Source: Blautia_A aquisgranensis (GTDB lineage Bacteria > Bacillota > Clostridia > Lachnospirales > Lachnospiraceae). From it: DNA of 64,000 nucleotides. Position numbers and translations under genes: made by a program. The stretch lies in the NCBI RefSeq assembly GCF_040096615.1, contig NZ_JBBMEJ010000014.1:37592-101591 (forward strand). The letters are read 5' to 3'. Positions 26,118 through 34,381 of this stretch are shown here, piece after piece (the first letter of the stretch is position 1; every line of letters starts with the position of its first letter). The notes under the pieces were generated by a model that saw only the letters and a list, made by a program, of their open reading frames with translations, was not told the origin of the DNA and made no database searches.

Positions 26118-26552
26118 ATGGATCTTTATGAAAGAATCATAGAACTTAGCAGTATGGGTTATCATTGCTCACAAATGGTTATGATTATGACACTGGAAGC
26201 CATAGGTGAGGAAAATCCACAGCTTGTAAAGGCTCTGGGAGGTCTTGGCGGTGGGATCGGTTACTGTGGAGATACCTGTGGCTGCCTGACAGGAGGAGCC
26301 TGTGCGATAGGTTTGTTCCTTGGCAATCTGGCTCCGCAGGAGAAAGAAGATATACAGATGAAACCGGCTGTGCAGGAATTATATCAGTGGTTCCATAAGA
26401 AGACGGAAGAAGAATTTGGTGCTTTTTATTGTAAGGATATCACTTCTAATTTGGATTGGGGAGTGATTATGGAGCAATGTCCTGCGCTGATTGCAGATAC
26501 TTATACGAAAGTGATAGAAATACTGACAGAACGGGGAATATTGGAACTATGA
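26118..26552 (+). CDS. C-GCAxxG-C-C family protein (DVU_1555 type)
   Basis: The 144 residues show the family's spaced cysteines: GYHCSQMVM, GYCGDTCGCLTGGACAIGLFLG, FYCKDIT and MEQCPAL. The variant seen is GGACAIG rather than GCAxxG. The family is thought to bind a metal or redox cofactor, but its chemistry is unsettled. It lies between a methyltransferase and a radical SAM enzyme, and its last codon overlaps the radical SAM start (ATGA). Confidence 0.85.
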   Translation: MDLYERIIELSSMGYHCSQMVMIMTLEAIGEENPQLVKALGGLGGGIGYCGDTCGCLTGGACAIGLFLGNLAPQEKEDIQMKPAVQELYQWFHKKTEEEFGAFYCKDITSNLDWGVIMEQCPALIADTYTKVIEILTERGILEL

Positions 26553-27874
26553 TTACGCTGGGTAAAACAAAAAGTGTATGCCCGATATGTATGAAAGTAC
26601 TTACGGCTAAAAAATGTATCGGTGAAGATGGCATTTATCTGGTGAAAGAATGTGATATCCACGGAAAGTTTCAGACACTGATCTGGGAAGGAACGGCAGC
26701 AGAGTATCTTTCCTGGGGAAGAGAAAACCTGTCTGCGGAGACTCCGGTAAATCCCAAAATCAAAGAGAAATCCTGCCCGGATAATTGTGGACTCTGTGAG
26801 GAGCACGAACGAAAAGGCTGTTGTATGGTACTGGAAGTGACAAAGCGCTGCAATATGCACTGCCCGGTCTGCTTTGCTTCGGCAGGAGAATGTCTGGAAA
26901 ACGGTGATCTTTCAATTGATGAAATAGAAAAGCAATATGATTTTCTGATGGATCATGGAGGACCATTCAATATTCAGCTCTCAGGTGGAGAACCAACCAT
27001 GCGGGAGGATCTTCCGGAGATCATACATATGGGTAGAGAAAAAGGGTTTACATTTTTTCAATTGAATACCAATGGAATCCGTCTTGCGCAGGAAGCAGGA
27101 TATGCCAGAAAACTAAAAAAAGCAGGACTGAATACAGTATTTCTTCAGTTTGACGGTGTCACAGATGATGTGTATCAGACATTGCGCGGACGCTCTATGA
27201 TAGAACTGAAAGAAAAGGCTGTGTTAAACTGTTCGGAAGCGGAACTGGGAATTGCCCTGGTACCTGTCATTGCGCCAGGAGTAAATGACATGCAGGTTGG
27301 AGATATTCTGAAGTTTGCGATGGATCATATGCCATTTGTAAGAGGAGTACATTTCCAGCCGATCAGCTATTTTGGCAGATGTTCTCAGCAGCGTCCACAA
27401 GCTCCGATTACCATACCAAAGATGTTGAAGCTGATCGAGGAACAGACTGACGGGCTTATGAAAAGCAAGGATTTCGCCGGTGGTGGAGCAGAGAATCCAT
27501 ATTGTTCTTTTCATGCAAGTTATCTGAAAAAAGGTGAGAGGGAACTGAAACTCCTGGAAAAGAAATCAGACAGAGGATGTTGTTGTACTACCAGCGATGA
27601 TTCCAGACAGTATGTGGAAAATCAGTGGAGCTATAGCACAAAAAAATTTAGTGATGATGAAATGACACAGACAGATGCGCTGGATGAATTCCTGATCCGG
27701 GTTCATAATGAAACTTTTGCAGTATCAGGGATGATTTTTCAGGATGCATGGAATCTGGATCTTGAACGTCTGAAAAGATGTTATATCTGCGAGGTGGATT
27801 CTGATTATGGAATGGTGCCATTTTGTGCATATAATCTGACGAATTCGAAAGGAATATATTTATACAGAAAGTGA
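26549..27874 (+). CDS. radical SAM protein of the molybdenum-hydroxylase-linked operon
   Basis: The 441 residues begin MITLGKTKSVCPICMKVL, a CxxC pre-domain. SCPDNCGLCEEH and the radical SAM site CNMHCPVCF, with LSGGEPTMRED, follow. The C-terminal half adds cysteines (RGCCCTTSDD, RCYICEVDSD). The layout resembles tetraether-lipid-synthase-like radical SAM enzymes and the protein NCBI calls TrsS. It starts at 26549 inside the previous stop; longer in-frame starts fall within the upstream gene. The substrate is unknown. This is the core catalytic candidate of the operon. Confidence 0.85.
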   Translation: MITLGKTKSVCPICMKVLTAKKCIGEDGIYLVKECDIHGKFQTLIWEGTAAEYLSWGRENLSAETPVNPKIKEKSCPDNCGLCEEHERKGCCMVLEVTKRCNMHCPVCFASAGECLENGDLSIDEIEKQYDFLMDHGGPFNIQLSGGEPTMREDLPEIIHMGREKGFTFFQLNTNGIRLAQEAGYARKLKKAGLNTVFLQFDGVTDDVYQTLRGRSMIELKEKAVLNCSEAELGIALVPVIAPGVNDMQVGDILKFAMDHMPFVRGVHFQPISYFGRCSQQRPQAPITIPKMLKLIEEQTDGLMKSKDFAGGGAENPYCSFHASYLKKGERELKLLEKKSDRGCCCTTSDDSRQYVENQWSYSTKKFSDDEMTQTDALDEFLIRVHNETFAVSGMIFQDAWNLDLERLKRCYICEVDSDYGMVPFCAYNLTNSKGIYLYRK

Positions 27875-29070
27875 AACGATCGAATATAGATGCAATGATC
27901 TGTAAGCAGGAAGGCATTACAGAGATTACAAGAGATGAAATACACAGAATACAGCTGGAGAAATTAAATATTGTACTGAAGAGAGAGAAAGAACGAGAGG
28001 GTTTTTACCGAGATTTGCCGGAAAGACTGGAAAGCCTGATAGATTTGAGAAGCCTTCCTTTTACGACAGAAACAGATCTGGCACGAGATGGAGGCAGGAT
28101 GCTGCTTTGCTCCCAGGGGGAAGTACAGAAAGTGATATCAGAACAGACAAGCGGAACTACCGGTGCCGGTAAACGTGTATTCTATACAGAGGGAGACTGT
28201 GAACACACCATAGAACTTTTTATGGCAGGTCTGGGTGAATTTATTTATCCTGGAAGTATAACGATGGTAGCTATGCCATTTTCAGGTCCTTTTGGATTAG
28301 GAGAACTGATCGCGGAGGCAATCAGACGTCTGGGAGCAAAACCTCTTTCAACCGGGACAGGAAGAACTTATGGCGAACTGAACAGGATTCTGGAAGAGGA
28401 GCAGCCGGATACGTATGTGGGAATGCCGACGGCATTGCTGTCCATGCTTCGAATGTGCGGAAAAGGCAGTATAAAAAGAGCACTGGTATCCGGAGATGCC
28501 TGTCCGAAAACTGTCATGAAAGCAATCGAAGAAATTCTGCAAACACGACTTTGGCCGCACTATGGTTCCAGAGAGATGGGGCTTGGAGGTGCCATTTGCT
28601 GCACGGTGCATGAGGGCATGCATATGCGGGAAAACCATTGTATTACAGAGATTATAGATGAGAACGGAAATGTGCTGCCGGACGGTAAATGGGGAGAACT
28701 GGTGATTACAACCATTGGAATGGAAGCACAGCCGTTGATTCGATATCGAACCGGTGACTGGACAAGGATCATTCCAGGAAGATGCCTCTGTGGAAGTGAA
28801 ATAAAACGCCTGGACTTTGTAAAGCGGATGGATCCATTGGGAAGTATCAGAGAGATGGATGAATTGCTGTTTGAGATTCCGGAACTGGTAGATTATTGTG
28901 TGAAAATTGTAGATGGAAAAAAGGAAATTACAGCGCTTTTTACATCGGACAATGGAGAAGAACGAATCAGGAGTGTTTTGGAAGAGAAGGATATTCGTTC
29001 ATGGAACTGCAAAAAAGCAAAGTGGGAAGATGGGGCGCTGTATCCTGGCAAACGAGTTACAAGGCAGTGA
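27871..29070 (+). CDS. AMP-dependent CoA ligase, phenylacetate-CoA ligase type (DVU_1553 type)
   Basis: The 399-residue adenylate-forming enzyme has SEQTSGTTGAGKRVFYT (P-loop-like), PHYGSREMGLGGAICC, and LIRYRTGDWTRIIPGRCLCG. It starts with GTG overlapping the radical SAM stop (GTGA). It is shorter than phenylacetate-CoA ligase (about 430) and lacks a long C-terminal lid. Together with the methyltransferase and radical SAM protein it suggests activation and modification of a small carboxylic acid. Confidence 0.8.
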   Translation: MKRSNIDAMICKQEGITEITRDEIHRIQLEKLNIVLKREKEREGFYRDLPERLESLIDLRSLPFTTETDLARDGGRMLLCSQGEVQKVISEQTSGTTGAGKRVFYTEGDCEHTIELFMAGLGEFIYPGSITMVAMPFSGPFGLGELIAEAIRRLGAKPLSTGTGRTYGELNRILEEEQPDTYVGMPTALLSMLRMCGKGSIKRALVSGDACPKTVMKAIEEILQTRLWPHYGSREMGLGGAICCTVHEGMHMRENHCITEIIDENGNVLPDGKWGELVITTIGMEAQPLIRYRTGDWTRIIPGRCLCGSEIKRLDFVKRMDPLGSIREMDELLFEIPELVDYCVKIVDGKKEITALFTSDNGEERIRSVLEEKDIRSWNCKKAKWEDGALYPGKRVTRQ

Positions 29071-29099
29071 TTTCGTGGTATCATGGAATCACTGCCTTG
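29060..29099. terminator. bidirectional terminator at the end of the Fe-S/radical SAM operon
   Basis: CAAGGCAGTGATT pairs with AATCACTGCCTTG over 13 bp. The ligase stop codon lies inside the left arm, and the convergent DUF5714 gene ends 5 bp beyond the right arm. Confidence 0.75.
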
Positions 29100-29103
29100 C
29101 CTG

Positions 29104-29835
29104 TTATTCAGGATAGTATGGACAATCTTCCTGGATGCATTCGCGATTATCTTCGCAGTATTTACACGTTATAAAAGATGACGGAATGTTTACAGAACAA
29201 AACTGACTGTAAAAATGAACAGCTTCTTCAATGGCAATTCTGCTGGTACGCTTGCAGCAGCGAGGTCCACCAACATCTGCCAGTCTGGATAAAATAATGG
29301 AAACAAGTTTTTGAGGAAACGGCCATGCATCTTTGTGAAGTGGACTGGATCCAGTCATAACGGACATGAAAATACCGGCTCCGGCAGCAGCTCCACAGAC
29401 ACCCCAGTAACCACAGGTACCGCCCGGAACCTGCTTCGCTCTTTTACAGATCTCAGATAGTGCAGCATCGTAATTCATATGTTCTCCATTATTGCGAAAC
29501 GCTGTCAGAAGAACGCACGGAACAATTGCATGATGCTCTGGTCCATGCATATGTACAGATGGAAGATCCATAATTTTTTCCAGAAGAAGCAAAGCATCTT
29601 TTTCGGTACTGTCTCTGAGCGCTGCGATTACCGGAGCATATGTGCCATAGCTGTGACAGGCATCACAGATAAAGTGACTATTTTCACAGACCGCATTGGT
29701 TAATTGCTCTTTATGGCAGATACTACACGTCTGAATAGAGCTTTCAGCACGATACGTAATAGGAGCACCACAAATCAGACATCCGGAAAAATGTTCCGCT
29801 TCACCACAACAACAGGAATTATTCGTATGATCCAT
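29104..29835 (-). CDS. DUF5714 protein (cysteine-rich)
   Basis: The 243 residues have zinc-ribbon-like motifs (SGCLICGAPITY, QTCSICHKEQL, FICDACHSYG). A conserved core follows (HMHGPEHHAIVPCVLLTA, QVPGGTCGYWGVCGAAAGAGIF, GGPRCCKRTSRIAIEEAV). The C-terminus has ITCKYCEDNRECIQEDCP. The function is unknown; the family is found with SAM enzymes and anaerobic redox loci. The start at 29835 follows GGAGGTGA; the upstream extension is hydrophobic and AT-rich and is not used. Confidence 0.8.
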   Translation of the reverse strand: MDHTNNSCCCGEAEHFSGCLICGAPITYRAESSIQTCSICHKEQLTNAVCENSHFICDACHSYGTYAPVIAALRDSTEKDALLLLEKIMDLPSVHMHGPEHHAIVPCVLLTAFRNNGEHMNYDAALSEICKRAKQVPGGTCGYWGVCGAAAGAGIFMSVMTGSSPLHKDAWPFPQKLVSIILSRLADVGGPRCCKRTSRIAIEEAVHFYSQFCSVNIPSSFITCKYCEDNRECIQEDCPYYPE

Positions 29836-29920
29836 TTGATTCACCTCCGGAGAATTTATTTTAATAGTGTTAACGATGTAAAAAGTATAACATAAAATGA
29901 AAAAGTAATGATAAAGTATC

Positions 29921-29948
29921 TTGACAATCATGTTACTTTGGGTATATG
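29921..29948 (+). promoter_or_regulatory. promoter of the riboswitch transcript
   Basis: TTGACA (29921-29926), a 16-bp spacer and TATATG (29943-29948) lie just upstream of the riboswitch. Confidence 0.7.
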
Positions 29949-29960
29949 ATTTGATCCAAT

Positions 29961-30055
29961 AAAGGGGAGTAACCTGCGCTTAACAAATTGCGTTTGTGAT
30001 GTTGTCAGTACGGTGGAAGCATCCGGTATCATAAGGAAATGGTGAGACTTTTATT
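29961..30055 (+). ncRNA. yybP-ykoY-type (manganese) riboswitch
   Basis: The leader begins AAAGGGGAGTAACCTGCG and ends GGTGAGACTTTT, the two conserved strands that form the metal pocket in this class. A variable hairpin with GTTGTCAGTACGG and CATCCGG lies between them. A terminator hairpin overlaps its 3' end. It precedes a P-type cation ATPase remnant, the usual target family. The identification rests on recalled consensus elements. The regulated gene is broken, so the riboswitch is orphaned. Confidence 0.8.
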
Positions 30056-30089
30056 GCATTTTTTATTATGCAATGAAGGTCTTTTTTTT
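30046..30089 (+). terminator. riboswitch expression-platform terminator
   Basis: GACTTTTATTGCAT pairs with ATGCAATGAAGGTC (14 bp with wobbles), followed by eight T. Its first arm overlaps the conserved GAGAC strand of the riboswitch, so metal binding would compete with termination. Confidence 0.85.
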
Positions 30090-30162
30090 ATATTTTTTTC
30101 AAAGAGGTCTTTCATTGCATAAGAAATTCAGGTAGTAAATACTTAGAAACGATGAGGCGGAA

Positions 30163-30324
30163 GTGATGAAGGAAATTTATCAGCAGACGGTAGAAGAGGT
30201 TCTTGAAAGGGTGAATGGCAAGAAATCTGGACTTACAAGTGAACAGGTGAAAAGATCCAGAGAAAAGTGTGGGTGGAATGAACTTACAGAAGGAAAGAAG
30301 AAAGGTATCCTGCAGATTTTCTTT
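30163..30324 (+). pseudogene. cation-transporting P-type ATPase, N-terminal stub
   Basis: Only the cytoplasmic N-terminal domain remains: IYQQTVEEVLERVNGKKSGLTSEQVKRSREKCGWNEL, as in Ca2+/Mn2+-type ATPases. It stops at ILQIFFEGA, where the frame meets the terminator at 30327. All membrane segments and the DKTGT site have been deleted. The retained riboswitch shows it was a metal-regulated exporter. Confidence 0.85.
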
Positions 30325-30326
30325 GA

Positions 30327-30358
30327 AGGAGCTGTCTATTTCCCGACAGCTCCTTTTC
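30327..30358 (+). terminator. terminator at the ATPase deletion junction
   Basis: AGGAGCTGTC pairs with GACAGCTCCT, followed by TTTTCTT. It presumably belonged to the far end of the deleted region. Confidence 0.75.
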
Positions 30359-30437
30359 TTGTATTCATTCGGCTGATACAAAGCGACAAAGCCGGCACAA
30401 TATCATAAGTAATATATAAAACTCTGATGTACATGTT

Positions 30438-30509
30438 TTTTTTGAAATCGTAGTACCACAGTCTGCAAACAAACGATATAAGCCATCTTTTCCAGAAACG
30501 GAAGAGTAG
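30438..30509 (+). pseudogene. C-terminal scrap of a regulator-like gene (copy 1)
   Basis: The frame FFEIVVPQSANKRYKPSFPETEE ends in a stop. It matches the tail of the fragment at 33836-33998 (YEIVVPQAKDKRFKPSLGVEEE). The parent family is not recognised. Confidence 0.5.
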
Positions 30510-30518
30510 ATTTGAAAG

Positions 30519-30550
30519 AGCCTGATGGAATCTCCCCTTTCCATCAGGCT
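30519..30550. terminator. hairpin terminator between convergent transcripts
   Basis: AGCCTGATGGAA pairs with TTCCATCAGGCT around a short C/T-rich loop. It lies before the minus-strand DUF6219 gene end and can serve both strands. Confidence 0.6.
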
Positions 30551-30583
30551 TATATATAATGGAATACTCCCCTATTCCTCTTA

Positions 30584-30793
30584 TTATTCCGCAGATTCTT
30601 CAGCTGCAGTTTCTTTCTTTTTTCTGGATTTGCCAGAAATCATTTTATGACCAGAGTAAATGGCCATAGCCATGCAGATCAGTGAACTGAATGCACAATA
30701 TTTATGTGCTGATTTCATATTCTTATAGCCGGTGTAGCAAGTTCCGATCATGGAAACCAGCGCACCGATAGACCAGTATTTATGTGATTTCAT
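30584..30793 (-). CDS. DUF6219 small membrane protein (copy 1)
   Basis: The 69 residues start MKSHKYWSIGALVSMIGTCYTGYK, followed by a second hydrophobic segment (YCAFSSLICMAMAIYSGHKMI) and a Lys/Glu-rich tail. Two membrane helices are likely. A paralogue lies at 35922-36134 (MKAHKYWSVGALITMLGTFYTGYK). The function is unknown. The start at 30793 has a GGAGG site; an ATG 11 codons earlier lacks one. Confidence 0.75.
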   Translation of the reverse strand: MKSHKYWSIGALVSMIGTCYTGYKNMKSAHKYCAFSSLICMAMAIYSGHKMISGKSRKKKETAAEESAE

Positions 30794-30853
30794 TTGAACC
30801 TCCTGAGCTTTTTTTATATCATACATCTTTTTTAGAAATATGCAAACTTGAAT

Positions 30854-31102
30854 TTATCGTCTTGTTCCATTCTTATCAAAATTCTTTTTTAATGCTATTT
30901 CTGTTGGGAGAATAGACCCAATTAAAGGAATAAGTTGAATACCACAGATAATTCCTCCTATACTCCCAACACAATCTTCATTTTTTCCAATCACTAAAAG
31001 CATGAATATTACTGTTATCGGCAACATAACCATTCCACAGACATACCAGACTTTACCACAATATTTATGAGCAAATTCCCATGCGAAATTGCAGATGAAC
31101 AA
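30854..31102 (-). pseudogene. SdpI-family membrane protein, C-terminal fragment
   Basis: The 82 residues read WEFAHKYCGKVWYVCGMVMLPI, then two hydrophobic stretches and LPTEIALKKNFDKNGTRR. This matches the tail of SdpI/YhfL-type immunity proteins. About 130 residues are missing upstream, where an in-frame TAA lies directly before the TTG. It is probably a relic. Confidence 0.6.
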
Positions 31103-31846
31103 TTATTATGGAGAAATTATAACAGAGTATTTGACAAATTATATGTGTTTTATTGTGTTGTCAGTGGAAATCTTCTCCATACTTTTTACTTTCGGAGTGG
31201 TAAAAAGTGTTGTTGTACTGTTATTTGTGGACACGGCAATTTTTATTGGATTGTTAGTAGTTGGTTTGGTAAAAATGGATTTGAGAGGGAAAGAAGTTTT
31301 ATGATTCAAATTTTATATTTCAGAAATAACAATAAGATACTATTTTTCCCACGCCTACTATGAGAACGGCGGCTATGAGATAGAAATTGCATATACTGGC
31401 GAATAAAAGAACCGCTGTTGCATGGTTTATTGGCTTCCATGTAGCTGGTATTCGGCTGAGGTATTGAAAGAGCTGGGATTGAAATGAGGGAAGTGGATAA
31501 ATGTTTTGATTGACGAAATAACCTATACATGATAGTATAAATCCAAAGATGATGGTCTATCAGAGAGACTGTTATATATCTTCAAGTTTAAAAAGATAAT
31601 TTTCAATAATTTTTCAAAAATCAGAATCGACAATTCATGACAAATCAATCCTGAATCGGGGAACGTTTCTCATAGAAAAGAACTACAAAAAATAAGAAAA
31701 TAAAAACGGAAAACCATTGTCTGTAGTATAAGTATTTGTTATTATGAAGTAAATAGCGGATATTTTACAAAGTAAAGCTTAATCTAGAGAATCTGCCAGT
31801 GGCAGGCCTCTGTAGATACCAAGGTATACAAAAGGAGAATGAAAAA
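31103..31846. other. non-coding stretch with scraps
   Basis: A short hydrophobic frame at 31089-31304 (71 codons, two possible membrane segments) lacks a clear ribosome binding site and overlaps the SdpI relic on the other strand. The stretch 31340-31500 looks like decayed coding sequence (EIEIAYTGE, SAEVLKELGLK). I find no complete gene. Confidence 0.4.
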
Positions 31847-32485
31847 ATGAAAAAAGAAGACATGTCCTGTATCGACTGCGCAGTAAAAAACTGCAACAAA
31901 ATGGATAAAACCTATCCGGATTTCTGTCTGACAACACACATGGATGAAGAAGTTCTAAATGAAGCTATGGAATGCTACAATGAAGACGAGAACCGCAAAG
32001 TAACAATCGCTGCAGCTGAAGTAGAGTATGAGAATTACTGCAAACATACCCGTGTCGAAGAAATCATGGATTTTGCAAAGAAGATTAATGCGAAAAAGAT
32101 CGGGATCGCAACCTGTGTCGGATTGTTGAAAGAAAGCCGTATCCTGGCAGATATCCTGCGCAGACATGGCTTTGAGGTGTATGGTGTCGGCTGTAAAGCC
32201 GGAACACAGAAGAAGACATTGGTCGGCATCCCGGAATGCTGCGAAGGTGTCGGTGTGAATATGTGTAATCCGATCCTGCAGGCAAAGCTTCTGAACAAGG
32301 CGAAGACGGACCTGAATGTTGTGGTCGGACTTTGTGTGGGGCATGACAGTCTGTTTTACAAATATTCCGAGGCACTGACTACGACAGCAGTGACGAAAGA
32401 CCGTGTATTGGGGCATAATCCGGTGGCGGCGCTTTATACTGCGGATAGTTATTATTCGAAGTTGAAGAAGAGTGAAGAAGAGTAA
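31847..32485 (+). CDS. DUF1847 protein (cysteine-rich metal-binding)
   Basis: The 212 residues begin MKKEDMSCIDCAVKNC and have DFCLTTHMD, KIGIATCVGLLKESRILADIL, VGCKAGTQ, GIPECCEGVGVNMCNPILQA and VGLCVGHDSLFYKYS. Conserved cysteine pairs suggest an Fe-S or metal site. The family is common in anaerobes and its function is unknown. The start at 31847 has an AAAGGAG site. The gene is monocistronic. Confidence 0.85.
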   Translation: MKKEDMSCIDCAVKNCNKMDKTYPDFCLTTHMDEEVLNEAMECYNEDENRKVTIAAAEVEYENYCKHTRVEEIMDFAKKINAKKIGIATCVGLLKESRILADILRRHGFEVYGVGCKAGTQKKTLVGIPECCEGVGVNMCNPILQAKLLNKAKTDLNVVVGLCVGHDSLFYKYSEALTTTAVTKDRVLGHNPVAALYTADSYYSKLKKSEEE

Positions 32486-32609
32486 TATTTCTAATTTGGG
32501 CGTTTAAAGATACATAAAGATATCCCATTCAAGCATTTCTCTTTTTATCCAACGAAAAAAAGAACACACAACACTCTGTATGTTCTCTTTCTGTATGTGA
32601 AGTCCAATA

Positions 32610-32886
32610 TTATACTTTGAAGTAGCTATCCAATCCTTTGAACTCTTCCGCTTTCATTTCTTTTGTAACATCAGCATAGATGTTCAGTGCAGTTGAAATA
32701 TCTGAATGTCCGAGTGCGTCTTGAATGACCTTTATATTTACTCCAGCTTCACACATTCTTGTTGTAAATGTATGTCTAAGCGAGTGGCAGCTAAAATGAG
32801 GAAGTAACACATCAGGTTCATCACTGTGCAAAAACTGCTCATCATTGCAATCACGGATAATTCTTCGGATTGTCTTGTAGTTTGCG
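32610..32886 (-). pseudogene. Tn916-type integrase, C-terminal fragment
   Basis: The frame YKTIRRIIRDCNDEQFL continues into FSCHSLRHTFTTRMCEAGVNIKVIQDALGHSDISTALNIYADV. It shows the HxLRH box, LGHSD and catalytic Tyr of a tyrosine recombinase. The N-terminal two thirds are absent. It belongs to a different branch from the integrases at 7745 and 56104, so a third element once inserted here. Confidence 0.85.
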
Positions 32887-32910
32887 AATATCCGTATAAA
32901 TAGAAAAAGC

Positions 32911-33040
32911 CCTTTGAGAAGAGGATTTCTCCCCTCTCAAAGGACAACCAGACAAACTGGAACTTGTCGGGGCAAAGCCCCTCCATCTTGCTACGCAAGA
33001 CCGTTCTGTCGCTTAAAAGCCCCACTGGGGCTTTCATTGT
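32911..33040. other. GC-rich hairpin cluster of mobile-element origin
   Basis: CCTTTGAGA/TCTCAAAGG (32911-32943), GGGGCAAAGCCCC (32970-32982) and AAAGCCCC/GGGGCTTT (near 33017-33037) form successive hairpins in a stretch more GC-rich than its surroundings. Such segments occur around relaxase genes in Clostridial conjugative elements, but no relaxase is present. An oriT-like role is only a guess. Confidence 0.35.
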
Positions 33041-33072
33041 TCTGCTTCGCTCCACAAACGCGAATTTTCAAA

Positions 33073-33678
33073 TTAGTCTTTGCAAATAACCTTTGAACCT
33101 TCACCATCAATTACAATTCCCTGACGGTTGTTAATTGGGCATAGATTCAAATCCGAAAACTCAGTCATTATTTTCTCGGTAACTTTCTTAAATGGTGCTG
33201 TAAGATAATGCGGAAGAACATAGAAATCAATCAAATCAAGCCCTGCATCATCTTCTTGTGAGTAGTCCTCCGGCTTTTCATCCATTTGCTCGATATATTG
33301 GATGCTTGGAGCGCATATAATCGCACCTGCCGACTCGCCGATCATCAATTTTCCATTTGCCAATTCCTTTTTCAGCAGCCCATCAGTTCCCGTTTTACGG
33401 AGCCGGTCCATAAGAAAAAAAGAATTTCCGCCGGTAAAATATATCACATCTGCATCTTCAAAAACAGACTGTATCGTTGAATAAGCCTCCGTTGAAATAT
33501 CAATTTCAGTTACGATTGCTCCCAACTTTTTGAATAATTTTCGAGCCGAGCCGACATAACCGGTGTAGCCTTCACGCAGCGAAGCTGTTGGAATAAATGC
33601 GACTTTCTTATTTTCAATTTCTTCCTTTATCAGACTTCCTACACTTGAAAAATGCGAACATAAAAATAGTTTCATCAA
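33073..33678 (-). CDS. peptidase E-like protein (family S51)
   Basis: The 201 residues have the S51 fold: FIPTASLREGYTGYVG, DADVIYFTGGNSFFLMDRLRKTG, the serine nucleophile in MIGESAGAII, and the DFYVLPHYL histidine segment. Such enzymes cleave Asp-X dipeptides. A GGAGAA site precedes the start (ATG at 33678 or 33675). It appears intact among relics and may be cargo of a former mobile element. Confidence 0.85.
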   Translation of the reverse strand: MMKLFLCSHFSSVGSLIKEEIENKKVAFIPTASLREGYTGYVGSARKLFKKLGAIVTEIDISTEAYSTIQSVFEDADVIYFTGGNSFFLMDRLRKTGTDGLLKKELANGKLMIGESAGAIICAPSIQYIEQMDEKPEDYSQEDDAGLDLIDFYVLPHYLTAPFKKVTEKIMTEFSDLNLCPINNRQGIVIDGEGSKVICKD

Positions 33679-33711
33679 TATTCTCCTTTATAAATTCCGA
33701 TTTATCTTTGC

Positions 33712-33835
33712 CTTATGTTATCATAATTCGGTTTAAATTGCTATAAATAGTCTTATCCCAATAATAGAAAACCCCAGAAATCATTAAGATTCCGAGGCCT
33801 TATGTTTGAACATATTTACCTTTTAATTTATGTAA
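33712..33835. repeat. 124-bp direct repeat D, copy 1
   Basis: It matches 52588-52711 with only about two differences and no gaps. It begins CTTATGTTATCATAATTCGG and ends AATTTATGTAA, and has no coding capacity. The copies are 18.9 kb apart in the same orientation. It could be a terminal region shared by two related insertions. Confidence 0.85.
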
Positions 33836-33998
33836 GACAGATGTGGAAGTACAGCAGGAGCTAGGAATAGGCAGGACTTCTTTTTATAAAATGAAGAAGC
33901 AGGCACTTGGATATTTAGGATTTTATTTTTATGAGATCGTGGTACCGCAGGCAAAGGATAAAAGATTTAAACCGTCACTGGGCGTTGAGGAAGAGTAG
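33836..33998 (+). pseudogene. C-terminal fragment of a regulator-like gene (copy 2)
   Basis: The frame VEVQQELGIGRTSFYKMKKQALGYLGFYFYEIVVPQ contains what looks like the recognition end of a helix-turn-helix. Its tail resembles the scrap at 30438. It starts exactly where repeat D ends and has no start codon. The next gene begins one base after its stop, so they once formed an operon. ArpU-like phage regulators are a possible parent. Confidence 0.5.
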
Positions 33999-34007
33999 GT
34001 GAGTAAT

Positions 34008-34379
34008 ATGAGATACGAAGATTCGATGAAAGGTGTAGCTGATCAGATAATCAAAGAACAGCAGCGAGTCAGTAAAATTATAAACAATCCAGAAGAGTTC
34101 CATTGGCATGACGAATATGCAACGTTGAATTTCTTTCGGTTTATCTGCAAAAATATCGGTAACTTGAGAAATGGAGAAATTGAAAAAATGGCCACACGTT
34201 TAAAGAACATAGATCAGAAAGCAGTGGAAAACCATGTGAATGGTGCTGTTTGGGCATTTGATTATGATAAGATGTTCTGTGTATTGATGGAAAATGAAAT
34301 TTGCCGAAAGGTGTGTGAAAAGAATAAATATAACAGTTGGATGAATCTGATTGGACAGTATTGTGTTTCAAGTACTTAA
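34008..34379 (+). CDS. hypothetical protein
   Basis: The 123 residues form a soluble, probably helical protein (DSMKGVADQIIKEQQRVSKI, WHDEYATLNFFRFICKNIG, GAVWAFDYDKMFCVLMENEICRKVC). I do not recognise it. The start at 34008 has an AGGTGAG site; GTG at 33999 is an alternative. It follows the HTH fragment directly. A hairpin terminator follows it. Confidence 0.5.
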   Translation: MRYEDSMKGVADQIIKEQQRVSKIINNPEEFHWHDEYATLNFFRFICKNIGNLRNGEIEKMATRLKNIDQKAVENHVNGAVWAFDYDKMFCVLMENEICRKVCEKNKYNSWMNLIGQYCVSST

Positions 34380-34381
34380 AG

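Noticed and set aside
20201..29070. Selenoprotein (in-frame TGA) in the Mo hydroxylase/radical SAM operon
   Set aside because: All these genes are open with cysteine at the metal or redox positions, and no internal TGA is needed to complete them.
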